From Actinobacteria bacterium OK074 (GTDB taxonomy: Bacteria; Actinomycetota; Actinomycetes; Streptomycetales; Streptomycetaceae), in the NCBI GenBank assembly GCA_001298575.1, contig LJCV01000299.1, positions 1 through 40,945 on the forward strand: DNA of 40,945 bases, in the 5' to 3' direction. A program made the translations under genes and the position numbers. Positions 34,522-40,945 of the stretch are shown here, piece after piece (positions within the stretch are counted from its first letter, which is position 1; each line of letters begins with the position of its first letter). Under the pieces are notes generated by a model that was not told the DNA's origin, did no database searches, and saw nothing but the letters and a program-made list of their open reading frames with translations.

Positions 34522-34899
34522 TCCGCCTACGCTAACGGCCCTGCGGCGCCCGCTCGCGCCGAGCGGCGGAATGGGGCGGTTGGACCGGTTCGGACAGGCC
34601 GGCTCGAAAAGCGGGGGCAGGCCGGTCCGGAAGGCCCGGGGGCAGGCCGGTCCGGAAGGCGGCGGGGCAGCCTCGGACGCGGACTCCGGGCCGACAATCA
34701 CTCGAATCCACCCGGAAGCCGCCCGGCCCCGCCCCGGATCTGAACGCGCGCCGCCCGGCCCCCGTACTCCCCGGCAGCCGACACCCGCCGCGCACCCCGC
34801 CGAGGGCGACACCGGCCGTACGCGGGGCCGCCACGACCCGTGCGATGTGCCGTCACGGCCGACCGGACCCCCGATCGCCGTACGGCCGAGGAGACCCTG
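34522..34899. promoter_or_regulatory. divergent region between zinc-ribbon gene and LPMO
   Basis: A 378-bp gap without a gene. GAGGAG (about 34888-34893) serves the LPMO start. A 25-bp direct repeat lies at 34613-34662. The sequence ACAATCACTCGAATCC (about 34694-34709) is the most AT-rich part and may contain a promoter, but I could not place -35/-10 boxes. Confidence 0.4.
34613..34662. repeat. 25-bp direct repeat
   Basis: GGGGGCAGGCCGGTCCGGAA occurs at 34613 and again at 34638, with period 25; a degenerate third relative (ACAGGCCGGCTCGAAAA) precedes it. It lies in the divergent region and is non-coding. Confidence 0.8.
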
Positions 34900-35862
34900 A
34901 TGAGCGCACCCCGCCGCATCGCCACGGCGGCCGCCGTCGCCGCCTTCGCCCTGTCCGCCCCGTTCCTGGCGTGCGCCCCCGCCGCGGCGCACGGCGCGCC
35001 CACGAAACCGGTCAGCCGGGCGTTCGCCTGCTCGCCCGACGGCGGCGGCCTGGCGCGGACGGCGGCGTGCAGGGCGGCCCTGGCGGCGAACGGGCAGCCG
35101 TTCACCTTCTGGGACAACGTCCGGGTCTCCGACGTCAACGGCCGGGACCGGCAGGTGATCCCGGACGGGCAGTTGTGCAGCGGGGGCCTGCCCGCCTACA
35201 AGGGGCTCGACCTGGCGCGCGCCGACTGGCCGTCCACTCCCCTGACGCCCGGGGCCGCGCTGACGATGACGTACCGCGAGACGATCGCGCACACCGGCAC
35301 GTTCCGGCTCTACCTGACCGAGGAGGGGTACGACCCCACCCGGCCGCTCACCTGGTCCGAGCTGCCGTCGAAGCCGTTCGCACAGGTCACCGATCCGCCG
35401 CTGACGGACGGGGCGTACCGGATCAGGGCGAAGCTGCCGTCGGACCGGACCGGACGCCAGGTGCTGTACACGGTCTGGCAGAACTCCAGCACGACGGACA
35501 CGTATTACTCGTGCTCGGACGTCGTCTTCCCGGGGAGGACGAGCACTTCGGACGGCGGCGGGGCCAAGAAGGCGTCCCCGTCGGTGAGTTCGCCGTCCGC
35601 AAACGCCGCCACGACGGCCCCGGGTGATGCGCCGAGTCCGAGCGCCTCCCCGTCGCCGTCGGCCTCCCCCTCCGTCGTCGACGGCAGTTCGCCGTCGGCG
35701 ACCACCGTGCCCGGAACGCCCGCCGCGGCCGACTCGGGTGCGGGCGGCGGTGGCCCGTCCATGACGTTGGTGGCGGGCGGCGCCGCGGTGGCCGTACTGG
35801 CCGCGGGCGCCGCCCTGGTGGTGCTGCGCCGCCGCAGGTCGGCGGCGGGGGACGTCAGTTGA
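34900..35862 (+). CDS. AA10 lytic polysaccharide monooxygenase with C-terminal membrane anchor
   Basis: A 320-residue copper oxidase that oxidatively cleaves chitin or cellulose. Signal peptide 1-30 leaves His31 as mature N-terminus (AAA-HGAPTKP), the first arm of the histidine brace; His131 in TIAHTG is the second, and Phe210 in CSDVVF is the axial residue. After residue 215 comes a Ser/Pro/Thr-rich linker and a hydrophobic helix (about 284-308) ending in RRRR, which indicates a membrane-bound enzyme; I see no LPxTG/LAxTG sortase motif. ATG at 34900 with GAGGAG upstream. It is convergent with the secreted protein at 35855 and overlaps it by 8 bp. Confidence 0.92.
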   Translation: MSAPRRIATAAAVAAFALSAPFLACAPAAAHGAPTKPVSRAFACSPDGGGLARTAACRAALAANGQPFTFWDNVRVSDVNGRDRQVIPDGQLCSGGLPAYKGLDLARADWPSTPLTPGAALTMTYRETIAHTGTFRLYLTEEGYDPTRPLTWSELPSKPFAQVTDPPLTDGAYRIRAKLPSDRTGRQVLYTVWQNSSTTDTYYSCSDVVFPGRTSTSDGGGAKKASPSVSSPSANAATTAPGDAPSPSASPSPSASPSVVDGSSPSATTVPGTPAAADSGAGGGGPSMTLVAGGAAVAVLAAGAALVVLRRRRSAAGDVS

Positions 35863-36511
35863 CGTAGACCGCGCGGTTGCCCTGCGTGGTGTCGAGGACG
35901 GGTGCGTACTTCGAGGTCCAGTAGCCGGCGCTGAAGCAGAGCGACGAGCCGGACGTCTTGGTGAACGCCTGGTTGGTGAAGGCGATGCTGGTGTCGGTGT
36001 TGCTCGCCGTGCCGGTCAGGCCCGAGGACTGGTAGACGCAGGTCAGGGTGCCGAGCAGGGTGCTCAGCTTGACCGTGGTCTGGATGACCGAACCGGAGGC
36101 CGGGGTCACGGCGACGCTGCCGTCGGAGGACACGGCGGTGGTGTACGGCAGGTTGTCGACGGTGATGCTGGTGACGCCGAGCACGCCCACGACGTTGCTG
36201 GTGCAACTGCCGAAGGTCTGCGCGGACAGCGACTCGGTGGCGGTGCCGGGCGCGGCCGGGTTGTCGCCGACGGTCGCCGTGAACGTCGAAGCGGCGCAGG
36301 TGATGCCGCTGGTGCCGGTCGCGCTGGAGTAGAGCGTGGCCGAGGTGCCGCTGGCCAGCGACGCCTGGAGCACGTCGCCGACGGCGACGGCGTCGCCGCC
36401 CTGGGCGTCGAGGGTGAGGACCGTGTCGGCCGCGGAGGCGGGCGAGGTGGCGAGCGCGGCGAAGGCGGCGGCCGCGCCGACGGCGGCAAGGAGGGTTCTG
36501 GTCGTGCGCAT
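35855..36511 (-). CDS. secreted protein of unknown function
   Basis: A 218-residue protein with a signal peptide (about 1-28, ASAAD). The mature part is rich in Thr, Ser, Ala and Gly and has four cysteines (near 73, 103, 162 and 193), suggesting two disulfides and a beta-sandwich. I recognise it only as a common Streptomyces exported hypothetical. The start is the ATG at 36511 with AAGAGG upstream. Its 3' end overlaps the LPMO stop by 8 bp, so the two convergent mRNAs would overlap. Role unknown; it could bind polymer or cell wall. Confidence 0.85.
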   Translation of the reverse strand: MRTTRTLLAAVGAAAAFAALATSPASAADTVLTLDAQGGDAVAVGDVLQASLASGTSATLYSSATGTSGITCAASTFTATVGDNPAAPGTATESLSAQTFGSCTSNVVGVLGVTSITVDNLPYTTAVSSDGSVAVTPASGSVIQTTVKLSTLLGTLTCVYQSSGLTGTASNTDTSIAFTNQAFTKTSGSSLCFSAGYWTSKYAPVLDTTQGNRAVYVN

Positions 36512-37271
36512 GGGGGTGCCTCTTCTTCTCGGAAGTATGGACATGCGGGGGCAAGTCGCCGCGACTCCACGGCGGTTCGGGGGTGACGGCGCCCGGAGGT
36601 GGTGGGAGCCGGTGACAGGAACGCGCCCTCGGGGACCGGGCGCGGGCGAACCCTCGCCGGTGTGTGGGCAGGAGGGCGTGAGCGAGCACCGCCGCCGGCC
36701 CGTGACGCCTTCTCCGTACGTGACGGGCCGACAGCGGCGACCAGGGCCACCGGGACGGCGCGCGCAGGGGGGAAGGCGGGCCGTACCGGTGCCGCGGTGT
36801 GACGGATCGCGGCTGATGTGAGGAATCCGTGTGCAACACCACGCGCCCGGAGCCCCGTTGGGGGTGCGGAGCCGGGATGACGACGCGTTCGGTGCGACGG
36901 ATCCGACGCCACGGATCCGGCTTCGAGCAGTGCACTTTCTAAACCTGAGCAACCGTCAACGTCAAGGCAGATCAAGGAAGTTGACGAAGATCGATACCGG
37001 CGGTAACGCTGCGGTGCAGGTGGGACGGCATGCCCCGCACAAGAGATGACAGACCGTCAGCCACAGGTCCAACACATCCAACATCCTTTTGTCACACATC
37101 CCTTGACCCTCGAAATTAACCCCGGGTAACTTCCTCGACGGCTACTGCTGCGTAACGAGAAAGCCCTTGCGCTCGCCGGGAGGCGCGAGGAGGCGTGCGC
37201 GGTGGCAGATGTCCGCGCCAGGACACCGCGCCGATCAGCCCGACTTGCACTGACTATGCCCAGGAGCAGAA
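36512..37271. promoter_or_regulatory. 760-bp intergenic region with divergent promoter candidates
   Basis: No gene is supported. Minus strand: TTGACG, a spacer of 17-18 and TAGAAA (about 36956-36927) suggests a promoter for the 36511 gene, leaving a leader of about 400 nt. Plus strand: TTGACG (36981-36986), N17, TAACGC (37004-37009). A better pair is TTGACC (37103-37108), N18, TAACTT (37127-37132), which would leave a leader of about 135 nt before DUF6230. The AT-rich stretch 37060-37130 fits promoter DNA. Confidence 0.55.
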
Positions 37272-37922
37272 ATGGCCTCGTCCTCGGACGCCACGGCGTC
37301 CACCGGTTCCACCCCTGAGCCCGCCGAAGGGCCCGAAAGACGCGGGCGGGTCCGCCTGCGCCGTGCCGCCGTGATGGCGGTGCCCGCCGTGGCCGCCACC
37401 GCGGGACTCCTCGTCCTCACCGCGCAGGGCGCCCTGGGTGTGCAGTTCGCCATCTCCGGCATGCCGTTCACGGTCACCGCCAAGCAGATCGAGGCCAACG
37501 GCTTCGAGCAGTTCGGCGCCCTCGACGCCAAGTCCGAGAAGAACCCGAGCGACCCGGGCGGCCAGGTCCTGGTCGTCACGTCCGCGATGAAGGAGGCCGA
37601 ACTCGACAGCCTCTGCCAGAGCGTCGACCTCGGCGCCATCAACCTGCTGATCACGGCGGGCAGCGGCAGCAAGAAGGTCGAGGCGACCGACCTGACCACC
37701 GACTCGACCGAGCTGTCCGGTGACGCCGACTTCAAGAACATCGAGATCGGCAACGACGCCGGCGAGATGGACAAGGCGGGCGTCCAGGGCAACTTCGGCG
37801 TCTTCGGCCAGCAGGCCGACTGGGTGCACATCGACAACCTGCGGCAGACCAACTACTCCACCACGGCGGGCCGGTTCAAGCTGCCGGGACTCAACCTGAG
37901 CTTCAGCGGCTCGGGTTGCTGA
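37272..37922 (+). CDS. DUF6230 family protein
   Basis: A 216-residue protein of a Streptomyces-typical family, formerly annotated as cholesterol esterase without support. The N-terminal 30 residues are basic, a membrane helix covers about 34-55 (RAAVMAVPAVAATAGLLVL), and the rest is probably exported: FAISGMPFTVTA, QVLVVTSAM, TDLTTDSTELSGDA and the C-terminal GLNLSFSGSGC. It ends in Cys. It is followed after 1 bp by DUF6114, its constant partner. There is no catalytic triad that I can see. Promoter candidates lie at 36981 and 37103. Confidence 0.93.
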   Translation: MASSSDATASTGSTPEPAEGPERRGRVRLRRAAVMAVPAVAATAGLLVLTAQGALGVQFAISGMPFTVTAKQIEANGFEQFGALDAKSEKNPSDPGGQVLVVTSAMKEAELDSLCQSVDLGAINLLITAGSGSKKVEATDLTTDSTELSGDADFKNIEIGNDAGEMDKAGVQGNFGVFGQQADWVHIDNLRQTNYSTTAGRFKLPGLNLSFSGSGC

Positions 37923-37923
37923 C

Positions 37924-38448
37924 ATGAAACGGCAGCCGAGGGCGGCGTTCCGGCGCTGGCGGGCACACCGCCCCTTCTGGGGCGGCCTGTTGCTCACCCT
38001 GGGCGGCGGGGAGATCCTCCTCACCATGATGGCGTCGCTCAATGTGATCGTGCACATCGGCATGGTGGGGGTGGCGGGCTACCTGCTGCCGGCGGTCATG
38101 GTCCTGTGCGGGCTGCTGACCCTGTTCAGCCCGGCGCAGCGGCTCTTCTACTCGATCGTCGGCGCGCTGGCCACCCTGGGCTCCTGGATCACGTCCAACA
38201 TGGGCGGCTTCTTCCTCGGGCTCCTGCTGGGGCTGATCGGCAGCAGCCTGGTGTTCGGCTGGCTGCCCGACCAGGAGCCCCGCCGCCGTCGGCTGCGCCG
38301 TGACCGTACGAACGGCGGGGAGGGTCCCGCAGGCGGCTCCGGGGGCGATCCCGTAGGGGACGGCCCGGCCGGGGAGGGGCCCGCCGGGGGCGAACCCGAG
38401 GGCGATCCCGTAGGGGGACCGGCCGCGCCGCAACCGGCCACGTCCTGA
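37924..38448 (+). CDS. DUF6114 family membrane protein
   Basis: A 174-residue integral membrane protein with four hydrophobic helices (about 18-38, 42-62, 66-90 and 94-116, including GGFFLGLLLGLIGSSLVFGW), then a basic RRRRLRRDR stop-transfer and an acidic Gly/Pro-rich tail. The start follows the DUF6230 stop by 1 bp (TGA-C-ATG), so the two are co-translated. The helix/tail layout suggests a membrane partner for the exported DUF6230 domain; function unknown. The tail is repeat-like (GDPVGD, GPAGE). Confidence 0.92.
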   Translation: MKRQPRAAFRRWRAHRPFWGGLLLTLGGGEILLTMMASLNVIVHIGMVGVAGYLLPAVMVLCGLLTLFSPAQRLFYSIVGALATLGSWITSNMGGFFLGLLLGLIGSSLVFGWLPDQEPRRRRLRRDRTNGGEGPAGGSGGDPVGDGPAGEGPAGGEPEGDPVGGPAAPQPATS

Positions 38449-38506
38449 GTGCGCTCGCCCGTTGCCGTCGTCAACTCTGCTTCTGTATACGGGACTTGGG
38501 CCCCGG

Positions 38507-38544
38507 CGCGGCGTCATCGTGCGGCACCGCACGGTGACGCCGCG
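38507..38544. terminator. strong hairpin between convergent DUF6114 and VOC genes
   Basis: GCGGCGTCATCGTGCGG (from 38508) pairs with CCGCACGGTGACGCCGC (to 38543), an 18-bp stem with one wobble pair and almost no loop. It sits 58 bp after the DUF6114 stop and 73 bp before the VOC stop, consistent with a bidirectional terminator. Confidence 0.8.
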
Positions 38545-38617
38545 TCGGCGTCGCCGGCATCCTCGTCATCCTCGTCGCCGGCATCCCGGGCGCCCGTCGC
38601 GGACACCCGGGGCACCG

Positions 38618-39460
38618 TCAACGCGCCCCGCGTGCCGTCACCGAGAACAGCGCGCCGTCCGGGTCGCTCAGGACCGCCTCCGGCGCACCGGCCGTCCAGC
38701 CGAGGACCGTGCCGCCATGGGCGCGGACCGTGCGGACGACGGCGTCGACGTCGTCCACCGCGAAATGGACGCGCCAGTGCGGCCGGATCGTGGGGTCGGG
38801 CGCGGCCCCCAGCGCCCCGGAGTGGATCCGGGCCACCGACGCGCCCTGGCTGAGCAGCACCACTTCGTCGCCGTCGTACTGCACCTCGCAGCGGCCCTTG
38901 CGCGCGGAGGCCCACTCCAGGACCTCGCCGTAGAAGATCGCGGCGTCGAAGGCGTCGCGGGTGTGCAGCCGGACGAAGGCGGGGGCGGCGCGGCGCCACT
39001 GCTCCCAGCCGGTGACCAGGTCGCCCTCCCAGATGCCGAAGACGGCTCCGTCGCGGTCGGCGAGCAGGGCCGCGCGGCCGGGCGGGAAGGCGATCGGGCC
39101 GACCGCCGTCGTACCGCCGCGTTCACGGCTGCGGGCCACCGCCTCGTCGGCGTCGGAGACCGCGAAGTACGGCGTCCAGGCCACCGCCATCTGCCACATC
39201 GAGGCCACGGCGGCGATCCCGGCGACGGGCACCTCGCCCGCCAGGGCCGTACGGAACCGGTCGCCGAGCGCGCCCGGCCGGAACCGCCAGCCGAACACGG
39301 CCCGGTAGAAGTCCTCCGCGGCGCCGAGGTCGCGGGTGGTGAGGCTGACCCAGCACGGGGCGCCGAAGACCGAGCGGGTGGAGACGACCTCCCGCCTGCT
39401 CCGGAGCGTCGTGTCGGGGGCCGTGTCGGGGGCCGTCCCCGGCGTTCTGTCCCTGTTCAT
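38618..39460 (-). CDS. VOC family (glyoxalase-like) two-domain protein
   Basis: A 280-residue protein with two tandem vicinal-oxygen-chelate domains (about 33-150 and 160-280). Typical strands: CWVSLTTRDLGAAEDFYRAVFGW and HWRVHFAVDDVDAVVRTVRAHGG, each with the metal-fold repeats FAVSDADEAV and DPDGALFSV. The candidate metal residues are not confidently assignable, and the substrate is unknown; some relatives are hydroxylases or resistance proteins. The ATG at 39460 is used; the first 30 residues (a PDTAPDT-type repeat) are poorly conserved. The 39461-39768 gap precedes it. Confidence 0.87.
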   Translation of the reverse strand: MNRDRTPGTAPDTAPDTTLRSRREVVSTRSVFGAPCWVSLTTRDLGAAEDFYRAVFGWRFRPGALGDRFRTALAGEVPVAGIAAVASMWQMAVAWTPYFAVSDADEAVARSRERGGTTAVGPIAFPPGRAALLADRDGAVFGIWEGDLVTGWEQWRRAAPAFVRLHTRDAFDAAIFYGEVLEWASARKGRCEVQYDGDEVVLLSQGASVARIHSGALGAAPDPTIRPHWRVHFAVDDVDAVVRTVRAHGGTVLGWTAGAPEAVLSDPDGALFSVTARGAR

Positions 39461-39768
39461 CGCCGTACCGTCCTGTCCTCTCCGCCGCGGGTCCGGGCCG
39501 GGGACCCGCCCGGCGTCCCGGGGCACCGCTCATGGCGGCACGGACACCGGCGGCCACACCCGGCTGCACGCCCGCAACAACTTACGGGGGCGCCGGAGGT
39601 CACGGCGGTCGCGGGTACGCGGTGCGGCACCGGAACCGTAGTCATCGCCTGCCGGGTCGACGGCGGCGGGCCGGTCCCCGCGCGGGTGGGCGGCACGGTC
39701 GGGATGGGAGGGACGGTCGCCGGGTCGGGGCCCGTGTTCCCCCGCGGGCCGCGGGTGTCCTCTTCCCA
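39461..39768. other. 308-bp gap, no gene seen
   Basis: Upstream of the VOC gene and downstream of the next gene on the same strand. I see no coding sequence, only GGGTCC (39489-39494) paired with GGACCC (39502-39507), a short hairpin near the VOC start that could be regulatory or a terminator, and GC-rich DNA. Confidence 0.4.
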
Positions 39769-40659
39769 TCATGGGACAACCGCGGGGTCCGTGCCGGGTG
39801 CGGGCGGCCCGTAGGGGGCTTCCCCAGGGCCTGGCGGCTCCGGCTGGCGGCCCCGTCGGCCCGTCGCGCCCGGGGTCCACTGCGGGGTGGCGCCGGCGAG
39901 GCGGCAGGTCAGGAAGTACAGCGGGATCGGTGGCGTGTACGGGGAGTCGTCCGCGGGGCGGTGGATGAGGTGCGGACGGCCGCTCTCGGGGGTCCGGCCG
40001 CCGGTCCAGGAGGGGTCGGCCAGGTCGGCGCCGACGAGGTACGTCGTGCCCGGCGGCCACTCGACGCCGATGTGGGAGCCGGACGGAACGATCCACCACC
40101 ACCGGCGGTCGTCCGCGAAGACGCAGCCGACCCGGGGCAGACAGGCCATGATCCGTTCGCCGTGCTCCGAGGAGGTGCCCACCGCGTCGTACCCCGGGCC
40201 GGCCGGCGGTTCCACCGGCAGTACCAACCGCCGCGCGCTCCCGTCCGCCGGCCGCGCCCCCGCGGCGACGGCCGCGGGGGTCACACCGGTACGCCGGGCG
40301 TCCGCGTCATACGTGCCGGAACCCACGGCGGACACCGGCGTACCGGAGCGTGTGACGCCCTGGGACGCGCGGACGGGTGATCGCGTGTCCCCTACGGGGT
40401 GACCGTCCGGTACGGGGTGTGCGGCGCGCGCGGCGGGCACGTCCCGTACGGGGTGGGCATCCCGTATCCGGTGGGCGTCCGGTAAGGGACGGGGATCCCT
40501 TACCGGGTGTGAGGGGAAGGCCGGGGCCGACGTGCGCGGTCGTACGCCGGCGAGTCGTACGTCGGTCGGTCGTACGTCGGGGGGGTGGTGGAAGTCAGGG
40601 GCGTGCCGAGGGGCGGGGGCGTGCTGAAGGTCAGGGGTGTGCTGTCGGTCCATGTCCAT
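39769..40659 (-). CDS. conserved hypothetical protein with repetitive N-terminus
   Basis: A 296-residue protein whose last 150 residues (about 40220 to the end) match a conserved Streptomyces hypothetical: RLVLPVEPP, then GERIMACLPRVGCVFADDRRWWWIVPSGS and PYTPPIPLYFLTCRLAG. The function is unknown. The first 140-150 residues are a degenerate His/Pro/Val/Arg repeat of HPVRD/HPVPDGHPVGD type, encoded by imperfect CCCGTACGGGGTGGGCAT-like DNA (about 40390-40510). The repetitive part may be a flexible extension or an artefact of a wrong start; a start near 40250 would give only the conserved core. No signal peptide. Confidence 0.65.
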   Translation of the reverse strand: MDMDRQHTPDLQHAPAPRHAPDFHHPPDVRPTDVRLAGVRPRTSAPAFPSHPVRDPRPLPDAHRIRDAHPVRDVPAARAAHPVPDGHPVGDTRSPVRASQGVTRSGTPVSAVGSGTYDADARRTGVTPAAVAAGARPADGSARRLVLPVEPPAGPGYDAVGTSSEHGERIMACLPRVGCVFADDRRWWWIVPSGSHIGVEWPPGTTYLVGADLADPSWTGGRTPESGRPHLIHRPADDSPYTPPIPLYFLTCRLAGATPQWTPGATGRRGRQPEPPGPGEAPYGPPAPGTDPAVVP

Positions 40660-40945
40660 GGAAGCGGGGTCCTTCGGCCAGGTGGGGGACGGGCCGGTGG
40701 GCGGGTCCGGACGCGACGGGGCCGGATCCGGCGGGCCCCGGCACAACGGGCCCGGACACCGCGGTGCGGGATGCCGCCATCGGTCCGGTTGTCACGGGAC
40801 GGGAGGCGTGGGGCCCGGGCGGCGCGGGGCGGGGTGTGGGGTGGCCCGTGGGGGGGGCCTGGTGGCCGATCAGGCCGACGGTCTCGGGGGTCTTGGGCAG
40901 GTGGACGGTGACGAAGTCGGAGACTTCGAGCAGTTCGTCCAGCGT
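40631..40945 (-). pseudogene. serA: SerA-like phosphoglycerate dehydrogenase, C-terminally truncated (partial)
   Basis: Reading left from the window edge, the first 27 codons encode LDELLEVSDFVTVHLPKTPE, TVGLIG, a very close match to the NAD-binding domain of 3-phosphoglycerate dehydrogenase (serine synthesis). After GLIG (about 40858) all similarity stops: the frame continues for 75 residues of Pro/Gly/Ala-rich sequence and ends at TGA 40631-40633. The catalytic Arg, Glu and His regions, and the C-terminal regulatory domains, are missing. An 8-G run (about 40850) marks the break. The 5' part is outside the window. I call it broken or rearranged; a second intact serA would be expected elsewhere. 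Confidence 0.65.

Noticed and set aside
37272..37922. Cholesterol esterase (old label for this family)
   Set aside because: No GxSxG serine motif or triad is visible; the family is better described as DUF6230.
39461..39768. Small coding gene in the gap
   Set aside because: Open stretches exist in both directions but none has a ribosome site with codon usage like neighbours.

Overview
The window is high-GC actinobacterial DNA, almost certainly from a Streptomyces chromosome. The evidence is GC-rich third codon positions, frequent GTG starts, a geosmin synthase, an SSI-type protease inhibitor, a DUF6230/DUF6114 pair, an SAV2148-type HEPN protein and the TreX/TreY/TreZ trehalose route. I see no tRNA, rRNA, CRISPR array, insertion sequence or phage gene.

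Layout, left to right. 1-235: 95-bp tandem repeats. 219-1939 (-): 2-dehydropantoate 2-reductase and a DUF1697 protein. 2209-5653 (+): an MMPL exporter and an APH-fold kinase, with strong hairpins between them. 5685-8507: LysR regulator divergent from an EamA permease, then a DEDDh exonuclease. 8631-9869 (-): HEPN protein. 9961-12219 (-): two secreted proteins that together look like a copper amine oxidase cut into its N-terminal domains and its catalytic domain. 12401-23342: glgX/treX, treY and treZ (trehalose from alpha-glucan), with a cassette between treY and treZ holding two paralogous M14 carboxypeptidases, an SSI-type inhibitor and a DUF1707-FHA protein. 23420-27472 (-): APH-fold protein lacking both catalytic aspartates, Xaa-Pro peptidase, PDZ membrane protein, LysR regulator. 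27581-28348 (+): CTP-synthase-C-terminus-like glutamine amidotransferase. 28367-32513 (-): five-copper phenoxazinone-synthase-like oxidase and geosmin synthase. 32745-34521 (-): ARMT1/DUF89 protein overlapped by a zinc-ribbon membrane protein. 34900-35862 (+): AA10 lytic polysaccharide monooxygenase with a C-terminal membrane anchor, overlapping tail to tail a secreted protein (35855-36511, -). 37272-38448 (+): DUF6230-DUF6114. 38618-39460 (-): two-domain VOC protein. 39769-40659 (-): conserved hypothetical with a repetitive N-terminus. Right edge: a SerA-like frame that loses all similarity after its NAD-binding region.

How the genes fit together. GlgX debranches glycogen or maltodextrin, TreY converts the reducing end to a trehalosyl unit and TreZ releases trehalose. 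The second M14 carboxypeptidase and the inhibitor share an ATGA stop/start and are probably translationally coupled. Three copper-dependent oxidase types (amine-oxidase-like, multicopper, LPMO) lie within about 26 kb.

The most promising unusual items are the split, active-site-altered amine oxidase pair, the carboxypeptidase/SSI cassette inside the trehalose genes, the pseudokinase after treZ, the 17-G tract inside treZ, a 12-bp palindrome recurring in separate intergenic gaps, and the truncated serA.
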